Source: Aeromonas molluscorum 848 (lineage in GTDB: Bacteria; Pseudomonadota; Gammaproteobacteria; Enterobacterales; Aeromonadaceae). Taken from it: a DNA stretch of 42,421 bases. The translations under genes and the position numbers were made by a program. Shown here one piece after another: positions 1 to 7,572 of this stretch (position 1 is its first letter; the number at the start of each line of letters is the position of its first letter). The DNA is taken from NCBI RefSeq assembly GCF_000388115.1, contig NZ_AQGQ01000011.1, positions 1 to 42,421 of the forward strand, in the 5' to 3' direction. Below the pieces are notes generated by a model. That model saw only the letters and a program-made list of their open reading frames with translations, did no database searches and was not told the origin of the DNA.

Positions 1-1223
1 ATATCGGCGCCGACCGAGTGAGCCAGGGGCATGACGATGGGGATGGTGACCGCGAAGATCCCCCAGGAGGAGCCGGTGGCAAACGCCAGCACCGCCATGG
101 AGACGAATACCACCGCGGGCAGCAGTTGCGGTGTCATGTAGGGGGTCAGGCTGTTGATCACGTATTGCGGCAGCTGCAGCTGATCACAGACATCCTTGAA
201 GACGAAGGCGGCGATCACGGTGCCGATGGCGGGCAACATGGTTTTGAAGCCGTCGATCATTTGCTCCATCATCTCGGCAAGGGACATCAGCCGCTGGGCC
301 AGGTAGTAGGGAATGGTCAGCAGCAAGGTAACCAGCAGTCCCTTCCAGATGTCGATGTCGAAATAGACGGTAAAACCCACCAGCATGGCCATGGGGACCA
401 GGAAGTTGTGCAGCTTGCCGCCGCGATCGGCCTGGGCGAACTCCTCCTCGATGGACTTGATCGCATAACTGTCCGGGGTGAGTCCGGCGTCTTGGGTGAG
501 CTCGGCATCGCTGACCCGCATGGCGCCAACGCTGCCATGCTGGGCGCGTTGTTCGGCCCGCTTCATGGGGCCTATGGCGGGCACCACGCCCAGGATCACC
601 AGCAGCACCATCAGCACGGCCAGCCAGGCATAGAGCATGTAGGGGATAGCCTGGAAGTAGACGTTGATCCCTTCGCCGGTGGCCGCCACGCCGTTATTTT
701 CCAGCAGACCGCCGAAGAAGACAGCCCAGGTGGAGAGGGGCACCAGTACGCAGACCGGGGCTGCGGTGGAGTCCACCACATAGGCCAGCATTTCTCGGGA
801 GACCTTGAAGCGATCCGTGACTCTCTTCATGGTCTCGCCCACGGTGAGGGCGTTGAGGTAGTCATCGATGAAGATGACCAGGCCCAGCACGAAGGTCATG
901 AACAGCGAGGATTTCGGTCCCTTGGCCAGCTTGAGCGCCTGCTGGCCGAAAGCCATGGCGCCGCCGGTACGCACCAGCAGGGCGATAAGGGAGCCAAAGC
1001 TGCCACATACCAGGATCAGCCAGCCAATGGTCTCGTCCTGCATGGTGCGCAGCGAAACCTCGGCGAAGGTATCTAGGGCATCGAAGGGGTTGGCGCTTAG
1101 CAGCAGCAGGCCCGCAACCGTCCCTATGATGAGGGAGAGAATGGGGCGGCGCAGCCAGATGGCCAGTACCAGCACGACGATGGGGGGGATGAGACTCAGG
1201 GCAGTCGGTTCGGACATGCGCAT
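1..1223 (-). CDS. NhaC-family Na+/H+ antiporter, partial (3' end beyond the left edge)
   Basis: The minus strand is open from an ATG at 1223 to the window edge, giving about 407 residues with no stop. The protein starts MRMSEPTALSLIPPIVV and continues as a string of hydrophobic helices separated by short polar loops. The segment FIDDYLNALTVGETMKR and the later GSSWGIFAVTIPIVMPLA are typical of NhaC-type carriers in the ion transporter superfamily. Such proteins exchange Na+ for H+ across the inner membrane, and some relatives carry amino acids or other organic ions, so the substrate is inferred only. Two in-frame ATGs (1223 and 1217) compete. AAGGA lies 4 bases before the first and 10 before the second, so the exact start is uncertain. 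The gene is divergent from dauA. Several plus-strand open frames across this stretch are shadows of this gene. Confidence 0.85.
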   Translation of the reverse strand, partial: MRMSEPTALSLIPPIVVLVLAIWLRRPILSLIIGTVAGLLLLSANPFDALDTFAEVSLRTMQDETIGWLILVCGSFGSLIALLVRTGGAMAFGQQALKLAKGPKSSLFMTFVLGLVIFIDDYLNALTVGETMKRVTDRFKVSREMLAYVVDSTAAPVCVLVPLSTWAVFFGGLLENNGVAATGEGINVYFQAIPYMLYAWLAVLMVLLVILGVVPAIGPMKRAEQRAQHGSVGAMRVSDAELTQDAGLTPDSYAIKSIEEEFAQADRGGKLHNFLVPMAMLVGFTVYFDIDIWKGLLVTLLLTIPYYLAQRLMSLAEMMEQMIDGFKTMLPAIGTVIAAFVFKDVCDQLQLPQYVINSLTPYMTPQLLPAVVFVSMAVLAFATGSSWGIFAVTIPIVMPLAHSVGAD

Positions 1224-1225
1224 AG

Positions 1226-1353
1226 GGTCCTTTTATCGGGACCGGCCTTGGCCGGCATACTAAAAAGAGTGCCCGGCAAGGTGATGTCGAGGGGCAATAC
1301 TGCTTCTTATCGGGGTGACAGGGGAGGGGATGGGATCCCGTCGCGCAGTCACC
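1226..1353 (-). promoter_or_regulatory. hairpin-rich leader of the nhaC-type gene
   Basis: The region just upstream of the antiporter start holds several inverted repeats. GGTCC/GGACC (1226-1230 with 1239-1243) would enclose the ribosome binding site. CCGGCC/GGCCGG (1242-1247 with 1250-1255) overlaps it by two bases, so the two stems exclude each other. Further upstream, GGTGAC/GTCACC (1314-1319 with 1348-1353) encloses GGGAT/ATCCC (1327-1331 with 1335-1339). This could be an RNA that controls translation. It did not match the lysine, glycine or TPP riboswitch consensus sequences as I recall them. Regulatory function is an inference from base pairing. Confidence 0.4.
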
Positions 1354-1631
1354 GACTCCGGCCAAAAACATCGGCGCAGAAACTAAGGCTCATTGGGTGC
1401 TGAGTCAACCCAAAATCCGCCTAATGAGGCAAAAGTCGGCAATATGGCGGCTATCTTGGTTATTTACCGAAGAGTTACCCTTTAATTGATCCTGCCCATC
1501 GAAATAGCGGGGGCTATCGGTTAAGGTTGCATGAGATACCATCGGCGCGTCGACACTCCTGCCGGCCCTTGATGATGATCGGGTGCCGATTCCATCGGCC
1601 TTTGTCTCTCTGTTCTGGTATTACGACATCA
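1354..1631. other. divergent intergenic region between nhaC-type gene and dauA
   Basis: No convincing gene is seen here. The frame of dauA is open upstream to 1527, but those residues ([12 protein letters not shown]...) do not resemble DauA. The stretch is AT-richer around 1440-1500 and should hold the promoters of both neighbours. No individual promoter could be fixed with confidence. Confidence 0.4.
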
Positions 1632-3356
1632 ATGCATACTAAAAAAGCACCACTTCCCGTGAGGCTCGCCGTGGCATTACGCCAATCCTGCCTGGATGAG
1701 CCTTATACACTGACCCGCCTGGGTCGCGATCTGGTGGCCGGTATTACGGTCGGCATCATCGCCATCCCGCTGGCCATGGCCCTGGCCATCGCCAGCGGCG
1801 TGCCCCCCCAGCATGGGCTCTATACCGCCATCATTGCCGGTATCGTCATCGCCCTGACCGGTGGCTCGCGCTACTCCGTCTCTGGCCCTACCGCTGCGTT
1901 TGTGGTGATCCTCTATCCGGTTGCCCAGCAGTTTGGCGTCGGCGGCCTGCTGGTGGCGACCCTGATCTCGGGTTTCTTCCTGGTCGCCATGGGGCTGGCC
2001 CGCCTCGGCCGTCTCATCGAGTACATACCGCCCTCGGTCACACTCGGCTTTACCGGGGGTATTGCCATCGTGATTGCGACCTTGCAGCTCAAGGACTTCT
2101 TCGGCCTGCAGGTGGTCGAGATGCCGGAAACCTATCTGGGCAAGGTGGAGGCGCTGATCCATGCCCTGCCGAGCTGGCAGTGGGGAGATACCCTCATCGG
2201 TGTGACCACGCTGGCCGTCCTGCTGCTCTGGCCCAGGCTCAAGCTGCCGGTGCCGGGCCATCTGCCCGCCGTACTGGTGGGGGCCGGGTTGGGTGTCGCC
2301 CTGCACGGTTCAGGTATCGAGGTTGCCACCATCGGCAGCCAGTTCCACTATCTGTTGCCGGGTGGCGGTCAGGGGGCGGGCATTCCCCCTCTGGCCCCCA
2401 CTCTGCTGATGCCATGGTCCCTGCCCGGGCCCGATGGCCAGCCGGTGAACTGGGATCTGGCCGCCATTCAGCAACTGCTGCCAGCGGCATTTTCCATGGC
2501 GATGCTGGGGGCTATCGAATCCCTGCTCTGCGCCGTGGTGCTCGATGGCATGACCGGACGCAAGCACAGCTCCAACACCGAGCTGGTGGGGCAGGGGCTG
2601 GGTAATATCGTGGCTCCCTTCTTTGGGGGGATCACGGCCACTGCCGCCATTGCGCGCTCCGCTGCCAACGTGCGGGCCGGCGCCACCTCACCCATCTCGG
2701 CTGTTATCCATGCTCTGGTGGTATTGGCCGCGGTGCTGGTGCTGGCTCCCTGGCTCTCCTGGCTGCCGCTTTCTGCCATGGCGGCTCTGCTCCTGATGGT
2801 CGCCTGGAACATGAGCGAGGCGCACAAGGCGGTGGAACTCATCCGCCGTGCTCCCGGTTCGGATGTGCTGGTGTTGCTGGTCTGCCTGTCGCTCACCGTC
2901 ATTTTCGACATGGTGATTGCTATCACCTTCGGGGTGATCCTGGCCTCACTGCTCTTTATGCGCGAGATTGCCAGAATGACCCTGTTGCAGGACTTGGGGC
3001 AGCACAAGCGCCATCAACATCAGGTGCCCGAACAGGGTCTGCTCTACCGCATCAACGGCCCGCTCTTCTTTGCCGCTGCCGATCGGGTATTTGGCGAATT
3101 GACCGAGCAGGTGCAGGATCACAGACTGCTGGTGTTGCAGATGGATGCCGTCTCCATCCTGGATGCGGGAGGCCTCTCGGCTTTCCTCCATTTCAAGCAG
3201 CAGATGGCCAAGGCCGGGGTGAACCTGCGCATTGCCGAGTTGCAGTTTCAACCCCTCAAGACGCTGGCGCGCGCCAAAGTGGTGCCGGTGGCAGGCAAGC
3301 TGGAGTTTTACAGCACCCTGGAGGAGGCCTTGGTGGGGGAGGTTACCCCTGCTTGA
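1632..3356 (+). CDS. dauA: SulP-family C4-dicarboxylate/anion transporter DauA
   Basis: This 574-residue protein matches the Escherichia coli DauA (YchM) sequence along most of its length. Shared blocks include [60 protein letters not shown] and [20 protein letters not shown]. The first 450 or so residues form the SulP transport domain in the inner membrane. Residues from about 465 on form a cytoplasmic STAS domain ([13 protein letters not shown], then [10 protein letters not shown]). DauA takes up succinate and other C4-dicarboxylates at acid pH and also affects other C4 transport; relatives carry sulfate or bicarbonate. I chose the ATG at 1632 because homology begins shortly after it and the upstream in-frame extension looks non-coding, although the ribosome binding site is weak. 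The gene stands alone, with no clear terminator before the tRNA. Confidence 0.9.
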   Translation: MHTKKAPLPVRLAVALRQSCLDEPYTLTRLGRDLVAGITVGIIAIPLAMALAIASGVPPQHGLYTAIIAGIVIALTGGSRYSVSGPTAAFVVILYPVAQQFGVGGLLVATLISGFFLVAMGLARLGRLIEYIPPSVTLGFTGGIAIVIATLQLKDFFGLQVVEMPETYLGKVEALIHALPSWQWGDTLIGVTTLAVLLLWPRLKLPVPGHLPAVLVGAGLGVALHGSGIEVATIGSQFHYLLPGGGQGAGIPPLAPTLLMPWSLPGPDGQPVNWDLAAIQQLLPAAFSMAMLGAIESLLCAVVLDGMTGRKHSSNTELVGQGLGNIVAPFFGGITATAAIARSAANVRAGATSPISAVIHALVVLAAVLVLAPWLSWLPLSAMAALLLMVAWNMSEAHKAVELIRRAPGSDVLVLLVCLSLTVIFDMVIAITFGVILASLLFMREIARMTLLQDLGQHKRHQHQVPEQGLLYRINGPLFFAAADRVFGELTEQVQDHRLLVLQMDAVSILDAGGLSAFLHFKQQMAKAGVNLRIAELQFQPLKTLARAKVVPVAGKLEFYSTLEEALVGEVTPA

Positions 3357-3551
3357 TAGCGCGTGGTGAGGTGATGGGATGCGTTTTGTCATGATTTTCG
3401 CCAATTGGTGCAGATCTTGAGCAAACGGCCGTGAAGAGCAATAAATTGCGTTGACCCGCTCAGGCCCATCCCTTACATTACGCCTCGTTGTCGCGGCATT
3501 GACCGCCAACAAATGTGGTACTCAAGCACATTAAATGATGAGTAAAGTTTT

Positions 3552-3572
3552 GGTGCGGTGTCCGAGTGGCTG
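3552..3572 (+). pseudogene. 5' fragment of a tRNA-Ser gene
   Basis: These 21 bases match the first 21 bases of the intact tRNA-Ser at 3644 with one difference (GGTGC instead of GGTGA), covering the acceptor 5' strand and the start of the D-arm. What follows does not fold into the rest of a tRNA: there is no T-arm and no matching acceptor 3' strand before 3643. It is probably the remains of a tandem tRNA-Ser copy, or a scar of an older integration at this site. Confidence 0.6.
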
Positions 3573-3643
3573 CCCACCGACGAAGTCGGAATAGAAGCAC
3601 GCAACCCGTGCTCCGAAAGCTACTTCAAAGCAGTAAAAAATTT

Positions 3644-3731
3644 GGTGAGGTGTCCGAGTGGCTGAAGGAGCACGCCTGGAAAGTGTGTATACGGCAACGT
3701 ATCGAGGGTTCGAATCCCTCCCTCACCGCCA
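3644..3731 (+). tRNA. tRNA-Ser (anticodon GGA)
   Basis: The 88-base cloverleaf has the acceptor stem GGTGAGG/CCTCACC, discriminator G and an encoded CCA (3729-3731). The anticodon stem CACGC/GTGTG carries the loop CTGGAAA, so the anticodon is GGA, reading UCC and UCU. A long variable arm, typical of serine tRNAs, precedes the T-arm GAGGG TTCGAAT CCCTC. Its 3' end is the integration target of the adjacent element: bases 3703-3731 recur exactly at 21301-21329. The tRNA is intact because the inserted copy restores the 3' end. Confidence 0.97.
3703..3731 (+). repeat. attL: left 29-bp direct repeat (tRNA-Ser 3' end)
   Basis: This stretch covers the T-arm, the acceptor 3' strand and CCA of tRNA-Ser. 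It is identical over 29 bases to 21301-21329, and similarity stops on both sides. It is the expected crossover segment of a tRNA-targeting tyrosine recombinase. Confidence 0.92.
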
Positions 3732-3736
3732 AATAT

Positions 3737-3763
3737 AACCCGTTGAATTTCAACGGGTTTTTT
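3737..3763 (+). terminator. terminator after tRNA-Ser, carried by the element
   Basis: A 10-bp stem, AACCCGTTGA/TCAACGGGTT (3737-3746 with 3750-3759), with a 3-base loop is followed by a T run. It differs from the terminator behind the right repeat (21335-21361), so integration has given the tRNA a new terminator. Confidence 0.85.
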
Positions 3764-3814
3764 CATTTCTAGACTTACGTGATTTTTTTCCTGGATCAAC
3801 TGGGTGGAACAATC

Positions 3815-5125
3815 ATGTATCTGAGCAAAAATGCCTCCGGCACCTACTACACTCGGCTTCCCTTGCCCAAGAATTTGCGTGACCGAGGCTTGCCGTTTGC
3901 TATCCGCACTTCCCTCCTTACCAAAGAACGTCAAGTTGCCGTAGACCGTAATCTGGTGCTGGCGGCGCGTGTCCGCACCCTCATTGCGGCGACACCTGCC
4001 GATGCCACGACCCATAGTTTTCATGCCTGGATCAGAGCTGAGATCGATGCATTCAAAGCGGCGGGCTTTACCGTACCGCAATATCATGCTCTTTCTGTTG
4101 CGCTTTCGTCCGTTCCCCAGACCATCAAGCAACCCGTCGATACCTCTCCACCTACTACAGGGGTCCCCCTCAGACAGGCGCTGACGAAGTTTATTGAGAG
4201 TAAGGCCAGTGAGGGGATCCAGCATAAATCCGTCGGACAACTCCAACTGCGGGTTCAGGCGTTCGTCACTTGGGCCAAGGGGCACATGGTCGATGAGATA
4301 ACGCCTGCCCTAGCTCAAGCCTTCCGTAACACTCTGCTCCGTAACGACAGTATCAGCTTCAAAACCAAATCAGATTACCTTGCCGCCACCAAGCAGTTCT
4401 TCCGCTGGTGCATGATCCTGGGCTATTGCAGCCGCAACCCGTTCGACAGCTTAACGGCGGGCAAGAAGCCAGTGAAAAAGCGGGCAGATGAAGCCAGGGT
4501 ACGCTGGCATCGCCCGCAACTGGACACCCTGTTTGCGAGCCTGCGAGCCAAACAATCCCAAAAAGGCAAAAAACTCAAGCCCCAGGACTTCTGGGTGCCG
4601 CTGCTCTGCCTCTACGCCGGACTGCGCCCGTCTGAGGCATGTCAACTCAAGACCCGGAACGTCAAACAGATCGAGGGGATCTGGTGTCTGGTGGTCGAGG
4701 CGGGCGAAGAAGATCAGCAGCTCAAGACGGCCAACGCCTACCGTGATGTTCCGCTGCACAGTGCACTGATCAGACATCACTTCCTAGAGTATGTCGGCCA
4801 CTGCCGTAGCCAGGGCAGCCAGTACCTGTTTGACGATAAACCCTCGGGCCAGGACGCCGACTGGTCACACAACCTGGTGTGTCGGTTCCAGCGCCATCTC
4901 ACCAATGCAGGCATTGTCGGTAAGGGGCGGCCGACGATCTATGGCATGCGCCACACCTTTGTTGATGAGTTGCAGCAGGCGGATGTGGCAGAGCACATCG
5001 TGGCGGAGCTGGTAGGACACAGCAAGGAGGGGCTGACCTTTGGCCGCTACGGCAAACGGGTGAGCATTGCCCTGTTGAAAGCGAAGATCGAGTTGATACC
5101 GGCGGATCTAGTGACCGTCATTTGA
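3815..5125 (+). CDS. tyrosine recombinase / integrase with DUF6538-like N-terminus
   Basis: This 436-residue site-specific recombinase starts 84 bases from attL and is very likely the enzyme that integrates the element into tRNA-Ser. The N-terminus (MYLSKNASGTYYTRLPLP) is the DUF6538-like module often found on island integrases. A SAM-like core-binding region follows at about 118-215. The catalytic domain shows Arg271 (GLRPSEAC), Lys304 in the beta-hairpin, Arg379-His380 (GMRHT), His402 (LVGHS) and the nucleophile Tyr412 (GRYGKR). The usual His three residues before Arg379 is Tyr, as in many relatives. I chose the ATG at 3815 because of GGTGGA eight bases upstream and because MYLSK is the family start. 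An in-frame ATG at 3779 overlaps the terminator region and is less likely. Confidence 0.92.
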   Translation: MYLSKNASGTYYTRLPLPKNLRDRGLPFAIRTSLLTKERQVAVDRNLVLAARVRTLIAATPADATTHSFHAWIRAEIDAFKAAGFTVPQYHALSVALSSVPQTIKQPVDTSPPTTGVPLRQALTKFIESKASEGIQHKSVGQLQLRVQAFVTWAKGHMVDEITPALAQAFRNTLLRNDSISFKTKSDYLAATKQFFRWCMILGYCSRNPFDSLTAGKKPVKKRADEARVRWHRPQLDTLFASLRAKQSQKGKKLKPQDFWVPLLCLYAGLRPSEACQLKTRNVKQIEGIWCLVVEAGEEDQQLKTANAYRDVPLHSALIRHHFLEYVGHCRSQGSQYLFDDKPSGQDADWSHNLVCRFQRHLTNAGIVGKGRPTIYGMRHTFVDELQQADVAEHIVAELVGHSKEGLTFGRYGKRVSIALLKAKIELIPADLVTVI

Positions 5126-5283
5126 AGAGAGGCCACCTGAGCTCTGGATATGTCGCTAAGCGCTGTATGTAGCGGTTAGCGCCCCTCCCAGACAGCATGA
5201 CATCTGGTGCCATAGCCAGGGCGCAGGAGCCAACCCATCTCAATACGGTGGGTCGTTGCAGTACCAATTCATATCATGCGCCC

Positions 5284-5386
5284 ATGTCAATATTAGCCCC
5301 TATAAATATTTGTAAATATAAATATTGACATCCATAAAAATGTGTGATCGAAATGTGTTGACATGGTGCTTGAACGCTCGTAACCT
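5284..5386 (+). promoter_or_regulatory. operator-like inverted repeat and promoter before the second recombinase gene
   Basis: An 11-bp perfect inverted repeat (5284-5294 with 5321-5331) encloses two copies of ATAAATATT (5302-5310 and 5318-5326), 16 bases apart. Further on, TTGACA (5358-5363), 17 bases and TAACCT (5381-5386) form a good sigma-70 promoter 30 bases before the gene. The repeat may bind a regulator or a directionality factor. The remainder of 5126-5416 holds no gene that I can see. Confidence 0.5.
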
Positions 5387-5416
5387 GCTGGCAAGAGTTA
5401 GCTGGAATGAGAGCAA

Positions 5417-6577
5417 ATGACCTATGACAAGAACCCGCAGGCCACAGAACTAGATCGAAAAACTGTTGCAGATGCATTGACTGAAAACCTGACGATCAAG
5501 AAAAACCAGTACGCCCAATCAACATTTAAGGCCTATTATCGAAAGACAAAGCAACTTCAGACGCTGATTGGAAAAGAGCTATTGGTTACGGTCACCACGA
5601 CCAAATTAGAGTTAATGATTGCCAAACTCCTTAAGAGGTATAAGGGGAATACCGTTAATCATTACCTCGATATTCTCAGGCAGGTGTTTGCCAGAGCCAA
5701 GAGTGATGGCCTGATAGCATTGAGCCCGATGGATAGCATCAAGAAATGCCGGTTTGAGATTGAAGAGCCGCAACCCTTTCTAAAAAAAGAGATAAAACTC
5801 TTGCTGCAACGGCAAGAAAGCAATCCGATTGAAGTGGCATTAATCCAATTAGGGCTTGCAACCGGATTGCGGATCAGTGAATTACTGGCTGTGAGCGTTG
5901 AAGCATTTGATCTAGACAAACGGATCTTGACGGTAGATCTCGCGTTGGTTGATGGTGCTTATAAGACGCCAAAAACCAAAGGATCGCTGCGGAAGATTGA
6001 GCTGACTGAACAGGGAATAATAGCCGCACGTATCTTGATAGCACAGGCTAGCCATCGTAGGCCCAGATCGATCACGGTAACCCAGACAGATAATCGCACT
6101 AAAAAGATAATTAGCCGTACCTTGGTAGCCTATAACCGCCCAGCAAGGCGACCCTACGCCTCGGTTGACGAGTACAGGGAAACATTTTTTCAGCCGCATT
6201 GTGACCTGGTGGGTGTCAAATACCGTGGACCATCTCAGCTGCGCCACACCTACGCGAGCCAACTGTTGTCTGCTGGCGTGAACGTAGAGTGGATTGCCCG
6301 GCAAATGGGGCACAACGGGACTGCGATGATCGAGCGCCACTATGGTCGATGGTTGACCGAGGATGCGGCTGACTTTGGTGCCAAAGCAGAAGTGGCCCTA
6401 CACGATTGTATTCATGGTGATGATCCCGGACTGGTTGAGGCATCCAAATCCGTGCCAGCCATATTACCACCTGTTGATTTGAATGCACTGATGGCTAACC
6501 CACAGATGCACCAGCAATTAATGGCGTGGCTACAACAGGCACTGAGCAATACGGTAGTGACGGGCAACAGAATTTAA
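5417..6577 (+). CDS. second tyrosine recombinase (phage-type integrase)
   Basis: This 386-residue recombinase is clearly different from the neighbour at 3815. An N-terminal arm and core-binding region (about 20-110) is followed by the catalytic domain with Arg152 (TGLRISELL), Lys187 or 189 (KTKGSLRKI), Arg276-His277 (SQLRHTYAS), His299 (QMGHNG) and the nucleophile Tyr309 (RHYGRW). The C-terminal tail after about 325 (MANPQMHQQLMAWL) is a helical extension. The position of the first catalytic His before LRHT is Ser, a variation common in this group. The gene has its own promoter-like region and is followed by the mobilization module. It could be a resolvase-like or co-integrase partner, or the integrase of an older element now nested inside this one. 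The start is supported only by a weak AGAG upstream. Confidence 0.9.
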   Translation: MTYDKNPQATELDRKTVADALTENLTIKKNQYAQSTFKAYYRKTKQLQTLIGKELLVTVTTTKLELMIAKLLKRYKGNTVNHYLDILRQVFARAKSDGLIALSPMDSIKKCRFEIEEPQPFLKKEIKLLLQRQESNPIEVALIQLGLATGLRISELLAVSVEAFDLDKRILTVDLALVDGAYKTPKTKGSLRKIELTEQGIIAARILIAQASHRRPRSITVTQTDNRTKKIISRTLVAYNRPARRPYASVDEYRETFFQPHCDLVGVKYRGPSQLRHTYASQLLSAGVNVEWIARQMGHNGTAMIERHYGRWLTEDAADFGAKAEVALHDCIHGDDPGLVEASKSVPAILPPVDLNALMANPQMHQQLMAWLQQALSNTVVTGNRI

Positions 6578-6873
6578 CAAAATAAACAGAATTTCCAGCA
6601 GCCAGAATATTGGTTGTACGGATAGTTGTAGGCAGAATTTGTACGGCATCGTATCAGGCAAAAGCACATGGATAAAAAGTGTGTTTTTGACAAATCGTTT
6701 TTTGGCGAAAAGTAATAAGAGCAAGGTCACTCCTACACCGTACAAATTGCGTTCCGCAATGTACGGTGTACGGAGCCTTGCCATGGCTGTCGCCCTGGAC
6801 CTACCTGGGCTGCCGCCCAGACCCGCTAAATAAATATATAAATTAGAGCTGTTCAGCAGCCAGGAGACAATAC
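6578..6873 (+). promoter_or_regulatory. candidate oriT / relaxosome binding region
   Basis: No convincing gene lies in this 296-base gap directly upstream of mobC. It holds five copies of TGTACGG within 160 bases: 6615-6621, 6640-6646, 6760-6766 and 6767-6773 on the plus strand, and 6738-6744 inverted. Two of them form the ends of a near-perfect hairpin: TACACCGTAC/GTACGGTGTA (6734-6743 with 6761-6770) around ATTGCG/CGCAAT (6746-6751 with 6755-6760). A further hairpin CTGGGC/GCCCAG lies at 6805-6820. Position and structure fit an origin of transfer bound by MobC and the relaxase. The nick site cannot be assigned from sequence alone. An alternative is an autoregulatory operator for mobC. Confidence 0.55.
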
Positions 6874-7572
6874 GTGGGAAAAGAAAATAAAAAATTAAGG
6901 AATAGCAAAAATAACACTTTACGTGAGGAGCTTACAAGAGATCCTGATCTCATGCTGCTCATTGAAAGGGCCGTTATCAGGTGCATCAATGACGATGTCG
7001 CTGTCACTATTAACGGTATAGCTAGAGATGTAAATATGGATACAGACATCGTTCGACAAATGTTGCCGAGTTTTACAGAGATCCGGGATCATCGAATCGA
7101 GCTACGCTGCACATATGAGGAAAAACGTCGTTGGGAGAAAAAGGCTAAAAATGCAAAAGTCACTGTATCGAGGTTAGCATCTCAATCTCTCACAAAATTG
7201 AAAATCGTCATTTCTCCAGCAGAAACATTACGCGACACAATAAATAATCTTATTGCGCAACAGACCGGGTTTTATAACAATTTCAATCAGCTGGTAAAAT
7301 GGTGTAATTCCCATAAGGGCGATGTAAATCTACTTTTTATTTTATGCGAACTCAGGGAACTAGAAAAACAACATAAAGAGCAGGTTGATAAAATCAACGA
7401 GATGTTATCACCACAATTAACACAGCCATCTCGTGTTATACGCCATGACAAAAGCGATACTGCGACCCCAGACACTACATGGTCACACTCAGGTGAGGAT
7501 GACGAGGATGCAGTAGAGGTAAATCCAGCATTAATCGAGAGTGAGTATGAGGAGCATGAGCTATGGCGGTGA
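6874..7572 (+). CDS. mobC: MobC-like relaxosome accessory protein
   Basis: This 232-residue protein is encoded immediately before the relaxase gene and overlaps it by 10 bases, suggesting translational coupling. The region IELRCTYEEKRRWEKKA followed by VTVSRLASQSL looks like the ribbon-helix-helix DNA-binding segment of MobC proteins. The later part (INNLIAQQTGFYNNFNQLVK) matches the conserved MobC motif in which a helix with asparagines precedes LNQ. In ColE1-like systems such proteins bind oriT and help the relaxase open the strand. The start is GTG at 6874, with AGGAG seven bases upstream. The C-terminal 40 residues are strongly acidic. At 232 residues it is about twice the length of ColE1 MbeC, with an extra N-terminal region of unknown function. 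Confidence 0.8.
   Translation: MGKENKKLRNSKNNTLREELTRDPDLMLLIERAVIRCINDDVAVTINGIARDVNMDTDIVRQMLPSFTEIRDHRIELRCTYEEKRRWEKKAKNAKVTVSRLASQSLTKLKIVISPAETLRDTINNLIAQQTGFYNNFNQLVKWCNSHKGDVNLLFILCELRELEKQHKEQVDKINEMLSPQLTQPSRVIRHDKSDTATPDTTWSHSGEDDEDAVEVNPALIESEYEEHELWR

Noticed and set aside
18..1076. Long plus-strand open frame rich in His, Gly and Gln
   Set aside because: It is the opposite-strand shadow of the NhaC-type gene, which encodes a clear membrane protein; the composition is typical of antisense frames in GC-rich DNA.
1260..1380. Lysine or other known riboswitch upstream of the NhaC-type gene
   Set aside because: The conserved AGAGG and GGGGA-type elements of the lysine riboswitch are absent; only generic hairpins remain, so it is reported as unclassified.
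5126..5416. Possible excisionase gene between the recombinases
   Set aside because: No open frame with a start signal and helix-turn-helix motif was found in any frame.
6639..6833. 64-codon frame with TTG start between the second recombinase gene and mobC
   Set aside because: It runs across the TGTACGG repeats and hairpin, has no ribosome binding site and no family resemblance.
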